Shown: positions 58,996-64,000 of the stretch, in pieces
Layout: each line of letters starts with the position of its first letter
Position numbering within the stretch: position 1 is the first letter of the stretch
Origin: VRUE01 sp036379955
GTDB lineage: Bacteria; Actinomycetota; Thermoleophilia; Solirubrobacterales; 70-9
Assembly: GCA_036379955.1 (NCBI GenBank)
Contig: DASVFR010000015.1
Coordinates: 1-64,000, forward strand
Reading direction: 5' to 3'
DNA length: 64,000 nt
The notes under the pieces: model-generated
What the model saw: the letters and a program-made list of their open reading frames with translations, nothing else
Told to the model about the DNA's origin: nothing
Databases searched by the model: none
Made by a program: the position numbers and the translations under genes

Positions 58996-59999
58996 CTGCG
59001 CGAGGCCGGCGAGAGCAACCGGCGGCCGTGGCGGAGGGCGAGCGGGCCCGCCGCCAGACGCACGGCCGGGGCGCCCTTGAGCGCTGCCTGGACGAGGACG
59101 TCGACCCGCTGCAGGTCGGCGGCGCGGGCGATCTCGGCTACGGAGCCGGCCTCGCGCCGGCCGAGCTCGCGCTCGATCCGGTCGAGCCAGCGCAGGCCCT
59201 CGCGCAGGTCGGCGGCGCCCACCGTGGAGTCGATCCGGTTGACCAGCACCCGCTGGGGGCCGGGGGGCGGCCTCTCGCCCAGCGTCCGCTCCAGGTGACG
59301 AGCGGCGCAGAGGACGAAGTTCTCGACCTGGACCCGCTCGAAGCGAACCGAGACGCTGCTCGGGTCGCTGCGCACCCTCATCAGCGGCTCGTCGATGTTG
59401 GCGAAGCCGACTCCGGCGTCGAGCATGCGGACGAACATCTCGTAGTCCTCGGTGTGCAGGCTCTCGGGCGGGCCGCCGTAGGGGTAAGCCCGCATCAGCG
59501 CGGTGCGGGCGGCGATCGTCGGATGCATCACCGGAGTGGCGAAGAGGGAGACGAACCGGGCGCCCCCAGGACCCGTGCACAGCACCGGCCGCGGCCTCAG
59601 CCGCCGGCCCTCCCGGTCGACCTGTTCGACCCCGGTGCCGACCACGCCGACGTCGGGGCGCCCGGCGAGCAGCTCGACCTGGCGCTCGATCCGGGTCGGC
59701 GCCGCCACGTCGTCGGCGTCCATACGGGCGACGAGCTCGCCGCGCGCCTCGGCGACGCCGCGGTTGAGGGTGCGGATCACGCCCAGGTTGGTCGCGTTGC
59801 GCAGGACGCGCACGCGAGCGTCGCGTGCCGCGTGCTCCCCGAGGATGCGCGGCGTGGCGTCGGCGGACCCGTCGTCGATCGCGAGGATCTCGATATCGCG
59901 GTAGGTCTGGCCCAGCAGCGAGTCGAGCGCGGCGGCTAGCGATTCCTCCGCTTCGAAGCAGGGGAGGACGACCGAGACCAGCGAAGCCTTGACGCTCAC
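58953..59999 (-). CDS. Family 2 glycosyltransferase
   Basis: 348 residues from the GTG that overlaps the upstream stop (GTGA). VSVVLPCFEAEESLAAALDS, LAIDDGSADATP and VARMDADDVAAPTRIE give a GT-A fold with DDGS and the D-A-D metal motif. EDYEMFVRMLDAG holds the catalytic-base region. The last 120 residues are helical. It is the last gene of the minus-strand chain that starts beyond 64 kb. Confidence 0.9.
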   Translation of the reverse strand: MSVKASLVSVVLPCFEAEESLAAALDSLLGQTYRDIEILAIDDGSADATPRILGEHAARDARVRVLRNATNLGVIRTLNRGVAEARGELVARMDADDVAAPTRIERQVELLAGRPDVGVVGTGVEQVDREGRRLRPRPVLCTGPGGARFVSLFATPVMHPTIAARTALMRAYPYGGPPESLHTEDYEMFVRMLDAGVGFANIDEPLMRVRSDPSSVSVRFERVQVENFVLCAARHLERTLGERPPPGPQRVLVNRIDSTVGAADLREGLRWLDRIERELGRREAGSVAEIARAADLQRVDVLVQAALKGAPAVRLAAGPLALRHGRRLLSPASRSYLAGKLSPAATRR

Positions 60000-60991
60000 G
60001 GAAACAACCCAACCGCTTCCCTCGCGGTCTGGCGCAGGCGGGGATTTCCGGGCCATTGCCAGGCGGAGGCGAGAAGGGCAGCGGCCCGGCGCGGTGGAGA
60101 CGCGAGGGTCCGGTAGCGCCAGAGCTGGTAATCGGAGCGGCAGCGGCGCAGCTCCCCGCTGGCGACGAGCGGATAGCGCTCGCCGCCGTCGAGGGTCGCC
60201 GCAAGCCGGTCCAGCCCCCCGAACGGAGCCCCGTTGAAGGAGTAGGGCGCGAGCGTCGTCAGCGGCACGTAAAGCAGCTCCCGGTCCATCAGCTCGCGCT
60301 CGGGAACGGAGATCTCGTCGGCGTCCACGGGGGGCAGCCGGTCGGGCCTAGTCACAGACGGAGGGATATGCCAGATGCAGGCGTCGATCAGCCTCTCGAC
60401 CACGTTGAAAGGAGCCGGCGCCAGCCCGGCGCGGTAGAAGCGGTAGCTGTGCTCGGTGTGACCCCAGCGCCGGTACTCGGCGAAGCGGGGGTGCCATCCG
60501 CCCACCTGGCGGAGCCCGGCGGCGGTGAAGAAGTTGAAGCTGGCGCTGCCGTAGAAGCCGCGGGCCACCCGGCGCCCGGCGACCACCGACTGCTCGTAAT
60601 CGCGAATTCTCCGTCGCGAGAAGAGAGAGAAATGGTGGATGCCGCTTTCCCGCGCCAGGTCCACGTGAGCCGGGAACACCGACCCATCGACCAGCTCGAC
60701 GTCGTCCTCGACGAAGAAGTAGTAATCGAAGTCGGGGAAGCGCTCGAGCACCCGGTTCTTCGAGAGGCCGACCCCCTCGCACACCTCGGAGTGCAGGAGC
60801 GGGACCCGCCACTCCTCGCAGAAGCGCCGCGTCTCCTCATCGCTGCCGTCGAGCGAGACGAGCAGGGAGAAGCGTCGGTCCTCGGCGCAGAACCTGGCGA
60901 AGTGCGGTAGGTAGCGCCGCAGGTAGGCGGCGCGCTCGCAGGTCGTGACGCAGACGAGGGCGCGGTGTTCAGCGGCGTCGAAGCCGTTCAT
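59996..60991 (-). CDS. Glycosyltransferase-like protein (GT-A fold)
   Basis: 331 residues. LVCVTTCERAAYLRRYLPHF, VSLDGSDEETRRF and YYFFVEDDVELVDGSVF place a GT-A Rossmann domain with an E-D-D metal site. GGWHPRFAEYRRWGHTEHSY carries the Trp-Gly-x-E-like acceptor motif. The longer frame upstream is a shadow of the next gene. Both ends overlap neighbours by ATGA/GTGA. Confidence 0.82.
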   Translation of the reverse strand: MNGFDAAEHRALVCVTTCERAAYLRRYLPHFARFCAEDRRFSLLVSLDGSDEETRRFCEEWRVPLLHSEVCEGVGLSKNRVLERFPDFDYYFFVEDDVELVDGSVFPAHVDLARESGIHHFSLFSRRRIRDYEQSVVAGRRVARGFYGSASFNFFTAAGLRQVGGWHPRFAEYRRWGHTEHSYRFYRAGLAPAPFNVVERLIDACIWHIPPSVTRPDRLPPVDADEISVPERELMDRELLYVPLTTLAPYSFNGAPFGGLDRLAATLDGGERYPLVASGELRRCRSDYQLWRYRTLASPPRRAAALLASAWQWPGNPRLRQTAREAVGLFP

Positions 60992-61899
60992 GCACTCACC
61001 CGCTCGGCCAGCCGCTCGAGCACTTCTGCGTCGACGCTTGGGTCGAACTTGCGCGCGAAGAGCGCCCCGCTGGCGAGGATCGCCGGCAGGTCGTCGACCC
61101 CCAACACCCGCGGGTGGCTCTCCTCGACAGGCCAGCGCATGAAGCGCAGGCTGTCGTCGACGACCTCGGCGCGCTCCGCGAAGCCGGTCCCCGCCAGGAT
61201 GCTCTGGAAGAAGATCTCGTCGGGCGCCAGCGTGTGCTCGTGATAGCGACGGTAGTCCGGGTGCCGCTCGAGGAAGGCGAGAACGTGCGAGGCGGCGTCG
61301 CGGCTCAGGTTCCACCATTGCGAGCCGCCGTAGGCGCGCGCGTAGGAGGGGAAACGTCGCGCCGGCTTGCCCAGGCCGCGCAGCCTCAAGAAGCGATTGA
61401 GGAGCCCGCCGCGGCGATTGAGGTAGCTCGTGTCCTCGCCGCGGGGGATGCAGGTCTCGCGTCGGCCCCGCACCGTGTAGGTGTAGAAGTCGGTGCGGTC
61501 GCGGCCGCCCAGGCGCCAGCGCGGGTCCGGCAACGGGAAGTGCTCGAGGTAGCTGCGCGAGCCCGCCCCCTCGGCGAAGGCGACGATCTCCTCCGCCGGG
61601 CGCAGCGGGAAGTCGCGGCCGCTGAGCAGGAGGAAGTAGCCGCAGCCGTCGGCGACGCCGCGCTTCAGGCCCTCGAGCGCGGCGTCGACCAGCTGCGGGC
61701 TTGCCCAGGACGTCGCCTGGCGCGGCAGGAGGGCGACGTCTTCCAGACCGGCGGCGGTCAGCGCCTGGGAGAACGGCTCGAGCGGAACGCGACGGTCGAC
61801 GTGCAGATAGACCCGGACAGCTGGATCCCGCACCGCCGAGAGCAGCCTCGCCAGGTGCTCCGGCCGATCGTGGGCGAGGACGACGATCGCCAGTTTCAT
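60988..61899 (-). CDS. GT14-like (core-2/I-branching type) glycosyltransferase
   Basis: 303 residues. KLAIVVLAHDRPEHLARLLS then VYLHVDRRVPLEPFSQALTA start a GT-A-like fold with no D-x-D, as in the core-2 beta-1,6-N-acetylglucosaminyltransferase family. FLLLSGRDFPLRPAEEIVAF, GGSQWWNLSRDAASHVL and LAPDEIFFQSIL are the family blocks. It may add a branching sugar to the surface glycan. Confidence 0.85.
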   Translation of the reverse strand: MKLAIVVLAHDRPEHLARLLSAVRDPAVRVYLHVDRRVPLEPFSQALTAAGLEDVALLPRQATSWASPQLVDAALEGLKRGVADGCGYFLLLSGRDFPLRPAEEIVAFAEGAGSRSYLEHFPLPDPRWRLGGRDRTDFYTYTVRGRRETCIPRGEDTSYLNRRGGLLNRFLRLRGLGKPARRFPSYARAYGGSQWWNLSRDAASHVLAFLERHPDYRRYHEHTLAPDEIFFQSILAGTGFAERAEVVDDSLRFMRWPVEESHPRVLGVDDLPAILASGALFARKFDPSVDAEVLERLAERVSA

Positions 61900-62825
61900 C
61901 GTTCCAGGCCGAGAGCGCCGCGGACGTAGAGACGTCCCCGGGCGCGCCGCGCGGACCGAGCCTCGCCGCGCCGCGGGTCGAGTGAGTCGACGAGCAGACC
62001 GAGACCGCCCAGCAGAGCGAAGGCACGCGTCCAGAGCGGGCCGCGCATCAGGCGCGTCGCCCGCAGATGGCCCGCTACTTCGCGGCGAGCGCGCTCCTCC
62101 TCGCTCCACGTCGCCCTCGCACTGACCGCGCGACCGTGCGCGAACTCGACCTCGGCGCAGACGCCGACGCCCCACCCGGCTCGCGCCATGCGCCAGCACC
62201 ACTCGCGATCCTCGCCGTACATGAAGAGACGCTCGTCGAGTGGCCCTACCGTCGTCACCGCCTCGGCCCTGGCGATCAGCGCCGCGCCCGGGACCCAGCC
62301 GTTGACGATCTCAGGGGTCGAGGCGCGGCCGGGAAGCAGCCGTCGCTCGCGCTGCCGGAGAGAAAGGAGCTTGTGCAGCCGCAGCGCTTCGACGGGCGGC
62401 CGCCAGAGGCTGTCGTGCGGGTGGGCCACTGGCACCGCCTCGCCGTCGGGTCCGCGCAGGCGGGGTGTCGCCAGGCCAACCCCCGGGCGCTCGTCCATCC
62501 ACCGCACGAGCCGCTCGATTCCCGTCGCATCGACCTCGACGTCGGGGTTGACCAACATCCAGTACCTCGACTCGACCTCAGGCCAGGCCCGGTTGCAACC
62601 GCGGGCGAACCCGAGGTTGCTCCCGTTCGAGAGCATCTCGACCCCCGGCATCAGCTGCCCCAACAGCGCCGCGCTCCCATCCGGGCTGTCGTTGTCGACG
62701 GCGATGAGCCGCACCAGTCCCCTTTCCACGCTCGGCTTCAACGCCGCGGCGTAACCGGGAAGCGAGGCCTCCGAGTTGTAGAGGACCGTCGTCATCGTCA
62801 CCGCCGGACCATCCCACTCCGGCAT
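61896..62825 (-). CDS. Family 2 glycosyltransferase (rhamnosyltransferase-like)
   Basis: 309 residues from the ATG at 62825 (an in-frame TTG at 62846 is possible). VTMTTVLYNSEASLPGYAAA, LIAVDNDSPDGSAALL, GFARGCNRAWPEVESRYWML and VNPDVEVD with the D-x-D form the GT-A core, like dTDP-Rha:acceptor transferases. MYGEDREWCWRMARAGW is the usual C-terminal E-D-x-D/E-W-x-R block. Coupled to the GT14-like gene. Confidence 0.88.
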   Translation of the reverse strand: MPEWDGPAVTMTTVLYNSEASLPGYAAALKPSVERGLVRLIAVDNDSPDGSAALLGQLMPGVEMLSNGSNLGFARGCNRAWPEVESRYWMLVNPDVEVDATGIERLVRWMDERPGVGLATPRLRGPDGEAVPVAHPHDSLWRPPVEALRLHKLLSLRQRERRLLPGRASTPEIVNGWVPGAALIARAEAVTTVGPLDERLFMYGEDREWCWRMARAGWGVGVCAEVEFAHGRAVSARATWSEEERARREVAGHLRATRLMRGPLWTRAFALLGGLGLLVDSLDPRRGEARSARRARGRLYVRGALGLER

Positions 62826-62858
62826 CTCGCCCACGCCCTCTTCCAACTCGCATCAAGC

Positions 62859-64000
62859 TTACTCGGCGTGAGCCGCCGAGCCGGCGGTAGACCAAGCCTC
62901 CAGCAGCGCCGAGGCGAACCCCCGGTAGTTCGCCGCAGCCTCATAGCGGCTCGCGAAAGCGGCGCGGATCCTCTCGTGATCGAAGCTCGCGGGCGCAACG
63001 GCCATGCCCAGCGCCGCGGCTGCCGTGCCGGGTTCGGCGTCCGGCGCCAACAGGACGCCCGTCTCTGGGGCGACGATCTCCGGCACCCCGCCGACGGAGA
63101 GAGCGACGATCGGGATGCCGGCACTCTGGGCCTCCATCATCGAGATCGGCACCCCCTCGGCACGGCTCATCGAGAGGAAGGCCGAGACCGGCTCGGTGGC
63201 GTAGAAACGGCGGACCGCGGCGTTCTCGATCGTCCCCCTCAGCTCCCAGGTCACCCTCGCCGGCAGCGCGGCAGCGGCCTCCTCGACCCGGCGCCGCTCC
63301 GGGCCGTCGCCGAAATGCACCCAGCGCAACGGGCGGTCGCATGCGCGTAGGACTTCGGGAATCGCCCGCACCTGCTTGTCGGGCCGAAGCGCCGAGCACG
63401 AGACCACCAGCGGCGGGTCGGCCGCGCCTTCCGGGACGCCCGGCGAGGCCGGGATGCCGAGGCGTGACAGGCGGACCTTCCCGGCGTGGGGGCCGAACTT
63501 GCCCTGCAGGTAACGCGCGCCGTCTTCGGAGACGGCGAAGACGGCATCGAGGTTCTCGGCCTTGAACTCCCGGAACGGAACCCGGCCCTTGCCGCCCCAC
63601 CTGGAGTCGAAGACGTCGAACCCGTGCGCCCGCGAGACGGCGCAACGGATCGTCCCGAGCCGCCGCAGCACCGCCAGGGCAAGCGTGCTGTTCTCGAACC
63701 AGAAGTCGTAGAAGACGGCGTCGCCCAGGCCGTTCTCCTCCACCCAGGCCCGCAGGGCCATGGCTCGCAACAGGCCCTCGGCGAGCACGTCGAGGTAGAA
63801 ACGGGCGCTGGCGGCGTAGGACCGCCAGTTGGAGGGATGGCGCAGCGTCCGGCCGAGGATCTCGAGCGCGAGCGCGGTGCGCACGGCGCCGCGCTTGGCC
63901 GTGCGCGAGCGATCCGCCCGTCGCCAGAGGTGGACCAGCTCCACGTTGGCGGGCAATTCCTCTGTCTTGGGCCCGGGATGGGAGGGGATGAGGAACACGC
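62859..64000 (-). CDS. Family 4 glycosyltransferase (N-terminus beyond window)
   Basis: At least 380 residues; the reading frame is open to the window edge, so the true start is upstream. FYDFWFENSTLALAVLRRLG and SRAHGFDVFDSRWGGKGRVP lie on the acceptor side; VVSCSALRPDKQVRAIPEVL begins the donor domain, and SMSRAEGVPISMMEAQSAGI with VALSVGGVPEIV is the E-x7-E sugar-nucleotide loop. It is upstream of the rhamnosyltransferase-like gene in the same chain. Confidence 0.9.
   Translation of the reverse strand, partial: VFLIPSHPGPKTEELPANVELVHLWRRADRSRTAKRGAVRTALALEILGRTLRHPSNWRSYAASARFYLDVLAEGLLRAMALRAWVEENGLGDAVFYDFWFENSTLALAVLRRLGTIRCAVSRAHGFDVFDSRWGGKGRVPFREFKAENLDAVFAVSEDGARYLQGKFGPHAGKVRLSRLGIPASPGVPEGAADPPLVVSCSALRPDKQVRAIPEVLRACDRPLRWVHFGDGPERRRVEEAAAALPARVTWELRGTIENAAVRRFYATEPVSAFLSMSRAEGVPISMMEAQSAGIPIVALSVGGVPEIVAPETGVLLAPDAEPGTAAAALGMAVAPASFDHERIRAAFASRYEAAANYRGFASALLEAWSTAGSAAHAE

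Overview
The window is chromosomal DNA of a very high-GC Gram-positive type bacterium. Overlapping ATGA/GTGA/TTGA/CTGA gene junctions, frequent GTG and TTG starts, a SigF-like sigma factor, DUF6636-type and cysteine-repeat secreted proteins and many acyl-CoA genes all fit an actinobacterium, most likely class Thermoleophilia (Solirubrobacterales). That placement is inference; there is no rRNA gene to confirm it. I saw no tRNA, rRNA, CRISPR array or recognisable transposase.

Layout. 0-10.4 kb: acyl-CoA metabolism (MerR fragment, class III CoA-transferase/racemase, BKACE/DUF849 enzyme, acyl-CoA carboxylase beta subunit, enoyl-CoA hydratase, two acyl-CoA dehydrogenases) plus a DUF445/DUF4393-like pair. 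10.5-14.1 kb: a compositionally distinct, visibly lower-GC island with a translationally coupled ubiquitin-like conjugation operon (Ubl, E2-like, JAB-E1 fusion) on the minus strand, divergent from an ATP-binding protein and a STAS-like/HTH protein. 14.1-32.2 kb: secreted protein, GH92 glycosidase, membrane glycosyltransferase, GtrA, small enzymes, two SDRs, MBL hydrolase, acyltransferase, glycerol kinase with TetR regulator, amidase, GT2, biotin carrier protein, enoyl-CoA hydratase and AlkA. 32.3-38.8 kb: biotin biosynthesis bioB-bioF-bioD and bioA, with an opposing MarR-MFS pair between bioD and bioA. 38.9-46.5 kb: NUDIX, LemA, rubredoxin, GMC oxidoreductase, superoxide dismutase, a SigF/anti-sigma pair and a secreted glycoside hydrolase. 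46.6-52.2 kb: flavin monooxygenase and secreted proteins. 52.3-64 kb: a surface polysaccharide cluster with an O-antigen-ligase/polymerase-like protein, two sulfotransferases, a methyltransferase and seven glycosyltransferases.

Two things stand out. First, the Ubl/E2/JAB-E1 operon is a self-contained bacterial protein-conjugation system; its E2-like protein has no cysteine at all and its Ubl has no C-terminal Gly-Gly, so the classical thioester route does not fit. Second, the window is peppered with about 48-base nested palindromes: an outer stem of about 8-13 bp, a core of 24-25 bases, and usually a small inner stem centred on CATA/CATATG. Related copies lie in intergenic gaps, often 3-5 bases after a stop codon, and also in frame inside the glycerol kinase and bioD genes, with a looser relative in the amidase gene. 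They fall into subfamilies with shared stems, and two larger elements (38838-38937 and 39611-39763) bracket the NUDIX gene as inverted copies.

Gene starts were chosen from stop/start overlaps, ribosome-binding sites and family length where the longest frame was implausible.
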